NCBI RefSeq assembly: GCF_043641665.1
Contig: NC_092198.1
Location: 6,260,501-6,324,500 of the forward strand
Reading direction: 5' to 3'
DNA length: 64,000 nucleotides
DNA from: Enoplosus armatus
Lineage: Eukaryota; Chordata; Actinopteri; Centrarchiformes; Enoplosidae
Shown: positions 11,521-25,469 of the stretch, piece by piece
How positions within the stretch are numbered: position 1 is the stretch's first letter
How the letters are laid out: each line of letters begins with the position of its first letter
Made by a program: the position numbers and the translations under genes
Notes under the pieces: model-generated
What the model saw: the letters and a program-made list of their open reading frames with translations, nothing else
Databases searched by the model: none
Told to the model about the DNA's origin: nothing

Positions 11521-14500
11521 AGAATTTTTTTTTCAGTTCAAATACTTGCTGTTGCATATTGAACAAGCAAGAGCTGTAAGAGGTTCTTTTGAGGCATGAA
11601 TAGATTTTTGATTGTCATGTTTCAAACGCAGGACGCAAGTCTTCACTTGTACCTTTACTTGTTCTTCAAAAAGTTAAGTCAATGATGTGACCATTGATTT
11701 TGTTGTTAAATATAGATCACAAGGATTCTTAGAATAGTGATTCAAATGAAGTCATGACAATATGAAACTGGCTAAAGGTTAAGGTATTTGCTTGAAACTG
11801 CAAGCTTAAAATCACATCACAGAAGAAAAAAAGGTTGAGCACACAGCCTGTGCAAGCAAGTATGGGTTGAACATGCAAAGCAGTGAAAACAATGCATTTA
11901 ATACTGAACTAAGAACTTCTTCCAGGGTGCAGAGACGCAGTTTTAGTGCAGCTTTAAGTCATAAAATAGGAGGAGAGACCATAAATGGTGGTTTACTGTT
12001 TGGCTGTCCTCTCATTCTTGAGTTTCTCCTACATTCCACTGTATGCAACTTTATTGATTGTCCATCGTGTCAGCAGTCTCTACTCTGGACTGTATGAGAC
12101 TATGAGGGGGGAAAGAAGCTCAGTATTGTGAAATAAACCACAAAGACTACTCAGACTTTCTGCTATCACACTGTACTGCCCTAAATACAAATTAGACCAG
12201 CAAAGTTTCCTGACACACTTACAGCAGTGTTAAAATGGATCTGACTGGCAGTGTGTTACACACCACGGAAATAGTGAGGCTACAAGACAAACCGCAAATC
12301 AACTGAGCAAAATCTTTTTCTGGTTTATATTCTCATATGCATTTTTGCATGTTGTAAGGTTTGAGCAGGCCCTGTGTCTGTAAAGTCTGCTTGTGTGTCA
12401 CAAATAAAACTCCAGCTTCTTGTTTTGCCTGTTGATGACAACACACAGTGGGTTTAGTTCATGCTTAATGTTCATTTTTACAAATATGTAATGTTGAATT
12501 GAGCAAAATATTCATAATAGCAGTGGGAAACATTCATTTATGGCAAGCGTGTAATGTTCATTATTTCTTCATCAATGGACTGTTTAAAGTATTTTCATTC
12601 GTCCATTTATTCATACTCAATTCAATTCAATGTTATCTTTATACCGCAAAGTCATAACAGAAGTTAGTTAAAGGTCACTTTTCATATAGAGCAGGTCCAG
12701 ACCATACTCTTTATAACATTACAAGACAATAAAGTTGTTCTTCATACATATATCATGTCATTGATGTCCCTTTGATAATTCTATAGTTGCTATTTTATCA
12801 TTATTATGAATTCTTCCAGTTTCAATACTAGAATAAATGATACTCTTCAGAAATGGACTCAAATTGAAGAACTGGGGAGCTGTTGTCCCCACCTAGCAAA
12901 GGTCTTTGTCGCCCTCCTGTGGTTGAAAGGCAAATTGCAGATCCTCGGATCACAGGTCCTTCTCCCTGTCAGGTGTCACTAAAACTCCTGAAAAACACAT
13001 ACAAATAGGAGCGGGCGATGTGAATATTACATATTCTGGAAAATCAATTAAGAAACTATTTATTGATAGGACAACAGAAAACAGGACATTTCTATTTTTT
13101 GGCGAATCCAGCTAATAAATACCTGATAAATCAAGCTACTTTATTACATTTCAAATAGCATACCCAAATCCATTTTCCCATATAGCAGTTATTTACATTT
13201 ACAACAATGGCCTAATATACCCAGAGATATTAAAGGATAATTATCAAGGTATAAATGGTATGGCAAAATCTCTGATAGTCTTAAAAATGTATATATCGTC
13301 ATATACTCTCTCTTGACAACGAGTACATTTGACATTTGAAACTACTGGAAGGGGTTTGTTCCAAATTTCCAAGATGGGAAAGGTTCTGCTTCTAAAAAAA
13401 TCTATGCATATCCTTATACAATACCAGAGTCATCATGTCTGATGTAGAGGAATCCTCATACAGCATATGATATTTACCAGAACAGTGTTTATTGATATCT
13501 GTATGGCCAAGCAACCCTGGTGCTTCCATGTAACTTAATTTAACATTCTGGCCGTACTCTGGTGCATATATATTATACAGCTTTAAGTAAACCCAAAAAG
13601 CAGGTTAATCTTATAGGAGGTACAAGTTTAGGAATATTACTATAATATCTCCATTTTTGTCTCTCATGTGTGAATTTGCATAATTACAACCACAACATTA
13701 ATAATTTTGCGACATGTGAACAACCAGCACTATAAACTAGTCCATCACACTAACACCACGGCTCCAGCCTCCACCCACATCCTCAGTCTGTCCATCAGTG
13801 CCACCCAGGTGAGTGAGGAGAGAGTCAAGCAGCAAGCCGTGACAGCTGTAGCTCCGGGGTGCTTGAATCATCTGCCAGTCAGCTAGCAAAGGCTCCCTGG
13901 CGCCTCTTCAACATACCCCTGCAGCTGTACAGGGCGCCTTCAATGTGAAAACCTCCTGTCTGCTTCCAGTGCCAACAAAAAAAAAGGCATTCAAGTTCCC
14001 TGAGTGACTATGATGATGGCACCGACAGCATGTATTAAAAAGAGTCTTTGAGTCTGGGCCTGCAGGACTGACACATTCTCATTCATGAGTCAGCAGATAC
14101 GTCCTCTGTGGTATGCTGCCTACCTCTGTGTTCATTCCACCTCAGCATCTTCAACAGTATTCATTGTCTCCTGTAGATGTATTAGTATAATAATATCAAA
14201 GGTTTATTCAGTTTCCAACATCCTTAGGCTAGGCTATGCCCTGTTTAGAGTTTAGAGACAGATCAGTTGTGGTCCATCAATAAGAAAAACTTTTGGGTTG
14301 CCAGGTTGTGAAAAATTTCTCTGCCTTTTGAGCCATTAATAGTCATTGATTGTGTAACTAAATGTAATTGATATAGGATAAACCATCAAGTCTGCAGTTA
14401 TAAATGTTAATGTTAATTATGAATAAAGGATGAGGAGTTTGTAACTTAACAATAGTCCATCAGCAAGTTAGTAAGTAATCTAAATTAAATTAAATAATAA

Positions 14501-15190
14501 ATAAGGGGTTCTTACAATAATACAAGTATGCAGTTGTAAATGTTAATGTGTTGTGAATGAATGAATTCAGGTGCAGATAGTCCACTGATGGGTCTTCATG
14601 ATGAACTAAAGAGCTAAAAAGGCAAAGCAAGTGTCATGCCACAAAAAAGTTGTTCTTATTAATGATCTATAAAGCATGTGTAAATGATTTATTAACCATT
14701 ATTAAAGCTATTAGTTACAGCGTATAACACCTTCATAAAGGTTGACTTAGAAAGTCATACCCATAACACATATGTGGAATATTTGTGCAGGTAAGATTAA
14801 AACAAAAAACAAACAAAACATATGAAAACAAAAATTTAAAAATACGACAGCAAATATTACATTTGAACAAACAAACAAACAAACAAACACAATAGTAAAA
14901 ATAAATATTTCTGAAACAACAATGAAACATCCAATATTTTTCGATTTGGCCAATATTCTTTTTTGGTCTGCAGTGCCTCGTGTGTTTATTCTTTGTAATG
15001 TGCTTCGTTGTTTACAATAACAGTGTTTGTTTATTTGTTTATTAGTAGGGGGTCTGGCTTTCAGTGGTTAAAGGGTCTAACGCATACGCTAAGTATAATA
15101 AGTGCGTACGTATCAATGTAGTCATATACCTGCACACATACAGTACGTATTCAGAAAAAAGAACTACAAATCCCTAAAATCTTTCCGTAG
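11521..15190. other. Intergenic, AT-rich, no gene seen
   Basis: No exon with family similarity is visible on either strand. The region holds one recognisable repeat (12618-12730) and AT-rich sequence. INSM2 and RALGAPA1, which sit between NFKBIA and BRMS1L in human, are not seen. Confidence 0.5.
12618..12730 (+). repeat. Interspersed fish repeat
   Basis: It begins with 'caattcaattcaat' and contains 'cataacagaagtta', 'cacttttcatatagagcagg' and 'gaccatactctttataa'. This combination recurs widely in percomorph fish. A different short element with 'ttgtatagcacctttcat' is at 18868-18945. Confidence 0.6.
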
Positions 15191-15396
15191 CAATTAGTTA
15201 CCCATACCAACATTTGATTGGACGGACGCAGTAAAGCTCCGTGTGATTGGCCGGCGGTGGCCATGTTTGCATTGCCAGCTGTCTCGATGTGTGCTAGCTA
15301 ACCTGTTAGCTGTCCGAGGTACATTTGCCTCTTTATTCGGGGGTAAAATTAACGAACAGCCCCTCCGCCCCGATAACACCGGCTCTAGAAGTCGCA
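15191..15396 (+). promoter_or_regulatory. brms1l: brms1l promoter/5'UTR region
   Basis: The CpG content rises sharply here compared with the AT-rich DNA to the left. Two ATTGG words (inverted CCAAT) occur near 15218 and 15246. There is no clear TATA box, consistent with a housekeeping promoter. The transcription start is not determined. Confidence 0.5.
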
Positions 15397-18300
15397 ATGC
15401 CGGTTCACTCCCGGGAGAAGAAAGAAAGCAACCACGAAGAAATGGAGGTGGACTTCCCCGAGCAAGACGGCAGCAGCACAGACGAGGAGGACACCGTTAG
15501 CTCGTCCGTGTCTGAAGATGGAGACAGCTCAGGTAGGAAAAATAGGCCTCAAATATCAACTCACAGCTAAATTAATCAAATATGCTTGAATGTCAGACAT
15601 GGGTCCGTCATGAAATGCGGTTGCTGTTGAAAATTAGCCGACATATTGACCCTATAACGTGCAATTTGTAGACGCTATGGTGGTTGAAAAGAGTAGCAGT
15701 TGATAGGGATGTCAAACCTGTCATGTCTTTATGTGAACAGAGATGGATGATGAAGACTGCGAGAGGAGGAGGATGGAGTGCCTGGACGAGATGACCACCC
15801 TGGAGAAACAGTTCACCGACTTAAAGGAGCAGTAAGTTCCTTCCCATGTTGTTTCCAACTAAATGTAGCCTTCGTCTGCTGCAGTCTGGTCTGAATGAAC
15901 TTCACGTTGAAGCTGAAGTTAAGAGGCCTGAGCCAGAGATTCTGAGATGCTTGTCATTTCGTCTGGTTGCCAGCCTCATCAATCCTAGTTGTCACCATTG
16001 TAGCATTAAAAGCAGGTGATGATGACAGGTGAACCTTCATGTCCCTCTGTGAAAGCCCCTGGTCTTGATCAGGGTGTGTTTTTCAGGGGCGTTGGACCCT
16101 TTTTCAGAGTGATGTTCAGCCATATTCTCTATATTCTCGCTGTTAAAGCAGGTAGTAATTTGTGTGACATCATGTACATCTGCCAGCTTGTAAATCTTGG
16201 TCAGATACAATCTTTATTTTGACATAAAAATAACCATCATTTTGAGATGAAATCCTGCTTGAAAATGTCTTATATCACGCCAAGCTCAGCTGGTGCATTT
16301 TAGATGGCGTCAGCCCCCTGCTGTGGATGTGCCACAGCTTCCTGTTCTCAAGAGACATGGACCCAATATTGCCATTCTGCAGGCCAGTGAGAGTTGGGAA
16401 ATTTGATGTGCTTTGCCGTCTTTTATTTTTTGCTGCTCAGGTTGTACAAGGAGCGTCTGAGCCAGGTGGACATCAAGCTGCAGGAGGTAATGGCCGGCTG
16501 TGCACAAGAGTACCTGGAACCTTTAGCCAACCTGCAGGAGAACATGCAGATCAGGACCAAAGTTGCTGGTGGGTCAAAATAATATTACATTTAGTTCTGA
16601 CTTAATCAGCCACCTATGACAGTGAGGACAGAGTTAAGATGACTTGTTACTGTATGTCACATGTATGAAAGGAACCTCCCTATGGCAAAAGCAAAGGATA
16701 CTCTTTGTGTTTACATTCTTTTAGATGTCGTATCCCTGCATTAAAAATAATCAAAACAGAGGTTCTGGCACTTGTGCAAGTGCCTTTTAATTGTATGGAA
16801 TTAAACTTAATGTACGTTTTTTTGCAGTTTAAAGGCTATATAGTCACTTACTGCCGGCTGCCTCAGATTTATTTCATGTTTAAATTAAATGCTTGTCACA
16901 GGGATCTACAGGGAACTGTGCTTGGAGTCCGTGAAGAACAAGTATGAGTGTGAGATCCAGGCTGCCTGCCAACACTGGGAGGTGAGAGGTCAACAAATGA
17001 GTCAGGGCTTATGTGACAGTTAGGTTTGCATTTTCCATGTCAAAACACATTCTGTTCAATTAGGAAATCCACTCTAACTTAGGATGTTTGGGTTTTTTGC
17101 CCCAGTGTGGCTGAAGTAACCCCAGTCGCCACTTTTGGAGGCGACTTTTAAAAGATGGTATTCCAACCGGTGTGTCTTGCCCCCCTTGTTTCTGTCCCCC
17201 AGAGTGAGAAGTTGCTGCTGTTTGACACTGTGCAGAGTGAACTGGAGGAGAAGATAAGAAGACTGGAGGAAGACAGACACAGTATTGACATTACTTCAGG
17301 TACCGACCAGGGCTGCAATCAGCAGTTATCTAAAATGATATTGTTTTGATCCATTTATTCATCATTTAGTCAATGAAATCCATCAGCGGTTTGGCCTACA
17401 CCCTAAAGTTGCTTACTTAGTCTGGCCAGCATCAACAAAACCCCCAGTATACAGTTTATATGGTTATGAAGTAGAGAAAAGCATTCCTCACATTAATTTA
17501 GTTAAGCAGTAATTATTTCATATTTTACGTAAATTGTTTATTTATCAAAATTCAAATCTGTCAGACCTACCAATGAATTGTTTAGGACACGTACCAACAT
17601 ACCTATAATACCCCATAATCTATAAAACCGATGATCCTCTTTCTGATTGGTCCTCTTTGCTTTCCAGAGTTGTGGAATGATGGATTGCACTCCCGGAAAA
17701 ACAAGAAGAAAGACCCGTTCTGCCCTGTCAAGAAGAAGAAGCCTGTTGTTGTTTCTGATATCCTTTTCCCTTCGGTCCCGTCCTTGTCTTGTTCCGCTCA
17801 TCATTCATTTGTACTGCGTGTTGCTGCAGCACATCAGCTGTTTCCTGCTGCTTCACCGTGTATTTTTCCTTAACCGCTCTATTACGGCCTTATATTGTCT
17901 ACATGCTGCAAGACCTGGACATTCTTGAAGACTGGACCGCAATAAGAAAGGTATTCTGGAAACAGACAAAGTAGTCATTCGGTGAATGTACCTATCTTGT
18001 GATTTGACCTTTTTTTGTTTCCTCCCCCCCTCAGGCGATGGCATCACTGGGGCCACACAGGGTGAAGGTGGATGGTAAGAGTTTGTCCTCGTCCTTGGTT
18101 ACAGTCAATATCTGGCTGAGTGCAGCAATCGACCCCACAGTTGCACAGGAGGGGTCGATTCAATACTTTCAGCTAAAAGTACTCAAGTTCATAGCTGAAA
18201 AGGAGACAGATATCGCCTCCTCATCTGTCTTTGTCCTTCTCTCTGTCCTCCTTTTTCTTATATTTTGTGCTGTATTTCTTTTAAACGTACACTGCTCCTG

Positions 18301-20154
18301 CCTCGCTCTCTTCTCGACTACCCATGTCTTCCTCATCCCCCTTTTTCCTTCTAATTTTCTCCCTCCAGTTCCTGCAGTCAAGCCTGACAGACATCACCAT
18401 GTGGCGCGCTCCGAGGACGGCCGACTTTTCTATGACAACCAGTGGTACTGCAGGGGACAGGCCATCTGTATCAACAGGAAGGATGAGTACCCCACAAGGT
18501 GTGTGTGTGTGTGAGAGCAGGCTTTGTTGCACACATTGTGTGAGTCTGTATGATGGAGATGCATTGGCTTATGGTGGATTTATTTGAAGTGGATATGATC
18601 CCGGATGGCTTTAAGTGGTAACATAAATGCTACAGGCGGCTGCTGTGAATGGGTAGAGCTGCTATACAGGGATCTGGACATCTGTACAATATAGCAGACA
18701 GTCAGTGGCTCCAGTTTCCCACACCAGATCTCAGCCTAACTGAACACCTTTTAAGAGATACAGCATCATCGTCAAAACACCAAAACTCAGTGTAGGTGTC
18801 CCAAATCCACACTACATACTAATTCTAGGGTTTAGGTTTTTAGCATATAGTGATGTTCACATTGGAAAATCAATCAAACTTCATTTGTATAGCACCTTTC
18901 ATACAGGTTAGTGCAGTTCAAAGTGCTTCACAGATGACTGACAAGGCGGTAATAAGATAGAACTAGTGTAGACTGAAAAAAAGTTTAAAAAAAAAAAAGA
19001 ACAATTTAAAAATTTGAGACCAATGTATGTGAGAAAATAAAAATGATGAAAATGTAATAAAATAGATTTAAAAGCTATAATAACAGTAATAGTGGTAAAA
19101 AAAAGGGAAAAAAGGAGTGAAATAAAAACTAGATTAAAGAACTAGCTAAAATGGATTAAAAGATATAAAAATGATGTGTAAAAGTGGCAAAATTAAGTAT
19201 TCTCAACCCAGACAGTATGCATATTAAATACGCTCATATTTTTCAGTGTGCTGTCGATGGACACTATTCTCTCACAATGCAATGCACAAAGGAAATGGAG
19301 GAGCGACTCACAGCTGGAAAAAAATAAATTGTGGGTGGTAGTGAAATGGCTCCAGAAAACGATCAGCCTTAGGAGAGCTTTTTTTGTTGATACAAACTGT
19401 TAAAAATAGTATATTATGACGATTGAACCTGGTCACACATGCGCGGGCCTCATTCCCACTCCCACAGTTTGCCATACACGCATATAGACATGACCTACGT
19501 CTCTTTGTGTGTAACAACACTTTTGCCTGCTCCACACTTCTTCAGACCTGCCAGTGACAAGTACAGCAAAGAATTGATGCTTTCATCAATTGTGTCACAT
19601 CGACAAGGTTTTCCAACAATGCCAGAGTAGCCATCATTGTGCACAAACCTTTTGTGGCTACTTGCGGCGCCCGTTTTATTAATTTACCTCATCTACCTGA
19701 CCTGAGAAGTCATTTTGAATCACCTTCACTGCATGTGGGACAAAGTGCTGTACTATTATTATACCATGTACTATGTACACATCCCTTTCAGAGCGTCTGT
19801 CTGTAAAAACTTCCTGAATTCTCTTTAAATCCATTCGTGCAGTTGGTTGGACCACTTTAGCAGGTTCTTCCCTGTAAACGTTCTCATGTAAAGCCATGAG
19901 GGCAGATGCTCATGCTCTTATGGGGAAGTGACCGTGGTGACTTCTGCACTGATGTGATGTGGCGTGTATAGCCCCTGTGTTGTATGGATTGGGAATTGAT
20001 TTTGCGCTAACATTGTTGTGTGTTTGTGTCACGCAGTGCCATCATCACCACCGTCAACAACGATGAGGTGTGGTTCAAACGGCTGGATGGCACCAAGTCA
20101 AAGCTGTACATCTCCCAGCTGCAGAAAGGCAAATACACGATCAAGCACTCATAA
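15397..20154 (+). CDS. brms1l: BRMS1-like transcriptional repressor (Sin3/HDAC subunit)
   Basis: A nuclear Sds3-family subunit of Sin3-HDAC corepressor complexes. Ten exons read 15397-15532, 15741-15831, 16441-16568, 16902-16981, 17203-17299, 17668-17757, 17886-17950, 18035-18074, 18369-18498 and 20037-20154: 975 bases, 324 aa (human about 323). Order: Ser/Glu/Asp-rich N-terminus (residues about 8-52), the Sds3-like coiled coil (about 55-175, with [31 protein letters not shown] and [16 protein letters not shown]), a Lys-rich probable nuclear signal (about 185-203), [16 protein letters not shown], and a C-terminal domain with [14 protein letters not shown] and [10 protein letters not shown], ending GKYTIKHS. 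Intron 6 is AT-AC and must be spliced by the minor spliceosome to keep frame. All other introns are GT-AG. The assignment is secure. Confidence 0.97.
17305..17400 (+). repeat. Interspersed fish repeat in brms1l intron 5
   Basis: 'agggctgcaatcagcagtta' followed by 'catttattcatcatttagtc' matches the opening of the same repeat family as 1530-1710. Confidence 0.45.
17758..17885 (+). other. brms1l: U12-type AT-AC intron of brms1l
   Basis: The 128-base intron starts with ATATCCTTT, the exact U12 AT-AC donor consensus. It has TTCCTTAAC (17866-17874), an exact U12 branch-site consensus, with the likely branch A about 12 bases before the acceptor, and it ends in AC. Joining 17757 to 17886 gives the conserved VVVSGPYIVYM reading. 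No GT-AG alternative does so in frame. Confidence 0.93.
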
Positions 20155-20275
20155 AAACACACATTTTAACACACATGCACATACAGGCAAAGACCATCAT
20201 CTCTGCGGCGTTTCTTTTTTGTCTCCTTTCCGAGTGGTATCTTTCTACATTCTTGCCATATGTACAATATGTACA

Positions 20276-20311
<36 letters not shown>

Positions 20312-21430
20312 CTCACTTTGCTCCCTCTGTGTATAAGTAACAAAAGAACGAAAGAAACTGTCTAAAAACAAATATCAACTGACCCTTCCAATCTAAGGAG
20401 ACCATCTTCTCTGTAAATATGTATGTATGTTGATATTATCGACAAGGTCACAAAGTGTCATTTTCTCTGGAACGGAGATCAATGCAAAGTGCTGCTAAAA
20501 AGAAACAAAAACTGAAGGGCGAAGAACCAGAGCAGTAGCGAACTGTGAACTGCGGAGCTCAGTCGCGTGCCTTTCTGAGACGATGCCTAGGCTGATGTGG
20601 AAAAAAAACAAAAAAAACAAAGAAGTCCTGAACTATTAATATCAGTGCAGTGAAGCCTTACTTTGTACTGTGTTAGCACCAAGAGGACTGAAGCGGGTCA
20701 ATGAACGAGTGTGTGAGAAACCCTGATCCAGGTCGAGGATGCCCTCAGCGGGGTGTTTGATTTGCCTCTCCGGACGCACTGGTTAGATTTGAATTTCATG
20801 CTCCATAGAGCCTAATACGTCTGTGTTAGGATCCCCAGGGACCCCAGTTTGAGGAAACGTTTGATTTAGTAAAAACCAAATTGCACAAGTATCAATATGG
20901 AGATGCAGAATGATTAATAGATTTTGAGTAAATTATTATATTGTGATCATAATGAGATAAAACTATTCTTCAAGAACACCCCAGGGTTTTGTTGAAACCC
21001 ACTTGGGGAGCTACTGTACTAATTGATGTCTTGATGTTTTTAGTGTAATTTTCACAGAACTATATTTTAAGTTCAAACCAAGGCCAGCCCCGCGCGTTAA
21101 GCAAGACACAAAAAGTTTAAAACTGTATTTCAAGCAGGCAATAACGGGAGATGCCCTGTATATAGAGATTAGGGTGTGTTTTGTGTTTACTTCACTGTGA
21201 TTCTTCCCTCCGTCTCCTATCATGTTGCCATGCGTCTGGCAGTGCCTAGAACTTGAAGGCAGGATCCAGGCTGGGGTTGCTCTCCTCCACAGGTGTGGAC
21301 TGGATCTTTTTGTCTGTGGTGGTGGACTCACAACAGCCTCAGATTTGTAATTCATAGTGCCATTTTTCATTTATTTTGTCTTTATTCAGCCCGTTTTTTT
21401 TGTGTGTACTACAAATAAAATAGCTGAAAG
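20155..21430 (+). other. brms1l: brms1l 3'UTR
   Basis: After the TAA at 20152-20154 the transcript probably continues to the AATAAA at 21414-21419, giving a 3'UTR of about 1.3 kb. A second ATTAAA at 21961-21966 may give a longer form. It contains a CA tract at 20277-20309. Confidence 0.55.
20277..20309. repeat. CA microsatellite in brms1l 3'UTR
   Basis: An uninterrupted CA tract of about 33 bases, 123 bases after the stop codon. Confidence 0.95.
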
Positions 21431-21999
21431 GATTGTTTATTAAGTCCTGCAGTGTACATGTTGCACCTCCCCGTCCTCCCTCTCAACTGTCACTTCTCTT
21501 CCCCCCCCCCCTCCCTTCCTCTTTGCTGTTTGTGGTAAAAATGTTCTTCCACACTGACATACTAACAATACTATGAGAAAGCAAGGTTAAAGTTTTTGTG
21601 TGTACAATCCGTCCAATCCAACTTTGTGTATTTGTAAATTATGCTTGATTCAATGGGGGGGGGTCTTACATTGTGTTGTATTAATGGTGCTTTCTATTTT
21701 CAACATTGCATACATATTTCAAAGTATTACCTGCCAGTAGTACTGTAAAGAGAGGTGCTTGCAAGATTATATCATGAACATAAACAAAGTGTCTTCGAAG
21801 CCTGATGTGGCATCTAACTTAGAAGGATATTTGATAGTTTGTTGCAAGTTTTGTTTTTCATTTCTGCTTTGTTTTTGTTTTTTAATGCATTATGGTTCCT
21901 TTTTCCACATTAGAGGTCAAAAGAAAAACATGTGACATTGTGCCAATGCATGTACAGCTGATTAAAGATTTTGTTTGTATCATTGGAAGAGAGTCGAAC

Positions 22000-24480
22000 C
22001 TGCACATAAACAATTATTTATCCTTTTTATATGCAAAAGAGAGCAGAGTCTTAACTTGAGTAGGTTGGTGTTTCTGCTGGACTTTTAAAAGGCTTTCTGC
22101 CTGCATTTCTAGGAAAAAAATTTCTGTGCGTTTAGGTGATTACGCTATCAACCTGCACTGCTCAACTGGAGTCAAGCTAATTTCCTTTTCTTGGACTTCA
22201 GAGCTTTGGATAAAAAAAAAAATATCAGAGCTTTGCATAGAACTTAAGTATCCTATTGGATTTGGCCTAGCATGCACAAAAAGCCCAGATACAATCTTAT
22301 ATAATACTCCAGTGTACAAAGGGAGAAAGTTCCTGACAGTGCTCAACCCAAAGTCACCCATGAGGTTCGCTGAACCCTGGCTACACTCCTCTGTGACAAA
22401 AAAGTGGCTTATTTGGGTGAAACATGCTGAGCTGGTCCTATTTGATAATGGCTCTTTGGTCTGTTGTGCTGTTCAACCTTTCAGTCACTTGCTCCTGCCA
22501 GAGAGACACTCACTAGATTAACACCACATACTGGTATCGACTCATGATCTCGGCCGATGTACTACTGTCCGTCTGCTTGGCCTTGGGCCTCTGCAGACAT
22601 CTCATGCAGAACCACTCCAACCTTTGATTGATCCATTGGGAATATTGATCAGATGTGGCAGGGCAGCCAGAAATTCAAAGGAATCAATCCAAAGGCTAAT
22701 TGATTGAATGTCACCTTTTAGATAGAGCTTTATGACCAAAACTTGTGTTTTAGATGGATATTCTTTACTATTATTTATCACACTGTCACACTAGGTCAAC
22801 ACCATGAAGTTTATGAAAGAGAATATATCTCAAAATCCCGCATCTCAAACCACTGAATAGGCCTTACTTACACTTCCTTGTTGTACTACCATTATTTTGG
22901 CCAGAAGGTGTCAGTAGTGCTTCACGGTGGAGAGGAAGTAGCCTCTGCACTAGATGGGAGGAGGGAGGTGGTCTGTGAATCTGGGGCACCCTGCTGCTGA
23001 AGCCCTCCAGCTGATGTGCGAGAGAGAGAGAGAAAGAGAGAAAGAGGGGAGGGATGAAGGCACAGTTTGATCACAGCTTGCTGGCCACGTCTGTTACCGC
23101 AACAGAGAGAGGAAGAGGAAAATCCCCATCGCCGCGTCAAAGGCAGCAGCAAGCAAGCAAGCAACTGGGCTGTCTGTCTCTACGCGCCATGCAGCATCTC
23201 TCTAGAGCTTTCCTTGAATCTGCTTCATGCAGTCCTGAGAATGTGTGCATGCACCCTTGTGTGTGTTTGAATATGGTCAGAAATGGACACACACACACAC
23301 ACAGACGTATAAAGGCAAAGGAAAGGGTGTCCTTGTTTGGTTTCTGCCCAGTGATGATTGGCTGGTTGAATCTGAATACTGGTGCCGAGGTTCTGGCCAT
23401 CTTCAGCCCCATCTATACTTAATGAGTAACCAGAACTCGAGGGTCACTGGAACGTGTTTACTGCAACACTGGGGCTAATTAGACCGTGAAAGTGTCACAC
23501 TGTGCTAAATTACTTATATCCCTGCCCCTCTGTGATGCATGTGCGTGTGCATCGCTATGCGTTTTCAAGAGCGTGAGACTGTGGATCTCTTTGTGAATGC
23601 ATGCATGTTGCTGTGTTGCCAGGCCTGTGCGTGGGCGTGTACCTTTTGATGCTGATTGTATAAGAGACCGATAAATGCATACATCCATAAGTTAACATCA
23701 AAGGGATGAGGCAAGCTGCTCGTCATCAGTATAGACGAGGGGAGAGAAGAGCGCGAGGTGGATTCAAGTGGACAGTGCTGCAGCTTGCAACCTGTGATCT
23801 AAATGAGCCTGGTATCACCTCTCTAGGTGTGTCAGTGGCAGTGGCCTAGAATTCACCATTAGCACGGTATAGTTGTTTCTTCATCTTATACTGTCTCTTC
23901 ATGCATCAAGTTGCCATCACAGTTAGGCCTAATTTGCCTTCCACACTGATTTTCACTTCAACCGTGACAGTAAGTTCAGATGTGGCCTATTGTATACGTA
24001 ACATTATATATATGTCAGAACCTAGATGCCAAACATTAAAGCTATACATACTCTACATTTACATACTCTATTTCAAATGAGTTGGCTGGTTTCGGAGGGG
24101 TTTCAAGTGGGACAAAGCAGTGGGAAGACAATCACACCTAATAAAATGTCTTTACATTTTGATTTTTATATGCATGTCACCCTTCACCAGCAACGTCTCT
24201 TTTTCCACACAATTGTTCCATTTGTCAAGTAAAGGTATTACGTGATTCACTTTAGGGAAACTCAAGTGTAAATAAAGAAACGATTCTCCCACAAGGTGAC
24301 AAAGGTCTGGTGAAGAAAAATGTCAAATTCAAGTTGAATAATGCAATGCAGTCACTTAGTAACACGTCCTAAAGGACAACATTTATGATTTTCTTGAAAA
24401 TGGAAGCATTAGTCAACTTAAGATGGTACTATGATTGAGATGTAGCAGGAGAAAAAATCTAAATCCGACCCTAGGTTACC
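22000..24480. other. Intergenic, no gene recognised
   Basis: Apart from an open frame of 131 codons at 22126-22521 with no recognisable content, I see no exon. A short GA-rich tract lies near 23020-23055. Confidence 0.45.
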
Positions 24481-25469
24481 AAAATGTGTATCTCAGGCAT
24501 CCCTTGTTGTGAAACACTTCACATGCTGGTTGTTGCCTTTACAACCTATGCACTACACAGAGATTCAGTATCTATCGGTGACCCAAAGGAGGATTTGGTG
24601 CAACTCCCGAGTATACTTCTGCCAGCATCATGTGTCAACTGCCAAGCCTATTTTCAATTAGGTGCAAGCACTGGTTTGACAGTGTTTTCACATGATTGAG
24701 CTCCATCTGTGGTAAAGACACAGAGCCGTGTGGAGCAGTTGTTCTCGGGACTTCTTTGCTCCTGTGCATGAAACACCAGACCTATTTGTGGTTAGATTGC
24801 TCCCCCAGCAACTTTGTCAAGAGTACATGACAATCATGTCCAGCTTCCTAGACTTTACACAAGTGAACAGGAAGACTGACATTGACTCGATGGTGCATTG
24901 CCACTTTGTCTTTGCATCTGCAACGTAATCCTCACCTTTTACCTCTGTCCTGGTATCCAAACACTACCGAACAGAACCCGTTCAGAAACTGTTTGTGGTA
25001 TCCTGCACAGCGGCTTAGATACTGGCCAAAATGACAGTTGTAGCTACTGCATCCCAAACTACTATTTGAGAATTTCAGCTCTGGCAGGGCATGATTCCCT
25101 ACGGTGGTGGAATAGTGAGGTCTTCCTGTGTGCCAAGCTCTGTTCTGACAGACTTTTTGGTGACCAAAAGGCCCTCCAAGCCGGGACGATGGCTATTGTG
25201 GAGTCAGTTCAAAGAATGCAGCATAGCAGAGCAGTCTTTGTCTTTGCAACCTCTTTGACTGAGCAGCAGTCTTATGATAAGATGAGGTATCCCAGCAAAT
25301 GCAAGCTAAAATCCCCAATACTGGGGAGTGTTGTCACAGGCGAATGGCATGAACGGCACAGTGCTCAACTTGGGGCAGCCTCTCAAGATTTGGATCCTGA
25401 GATGGACAAGGTGCATCTAAGATTGACTCCAGCCGTGATGGAGAAACAAAACAGAATGCAGACCGCTAT

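Noticed and set aside
17647..17928. Open frames reading through the brms1l exon 6 end
   Set aside because: They result from ignoring the AT-AC intron. The spliced product restores the conserved SGPYIVYM sequence, while the read-through does not.
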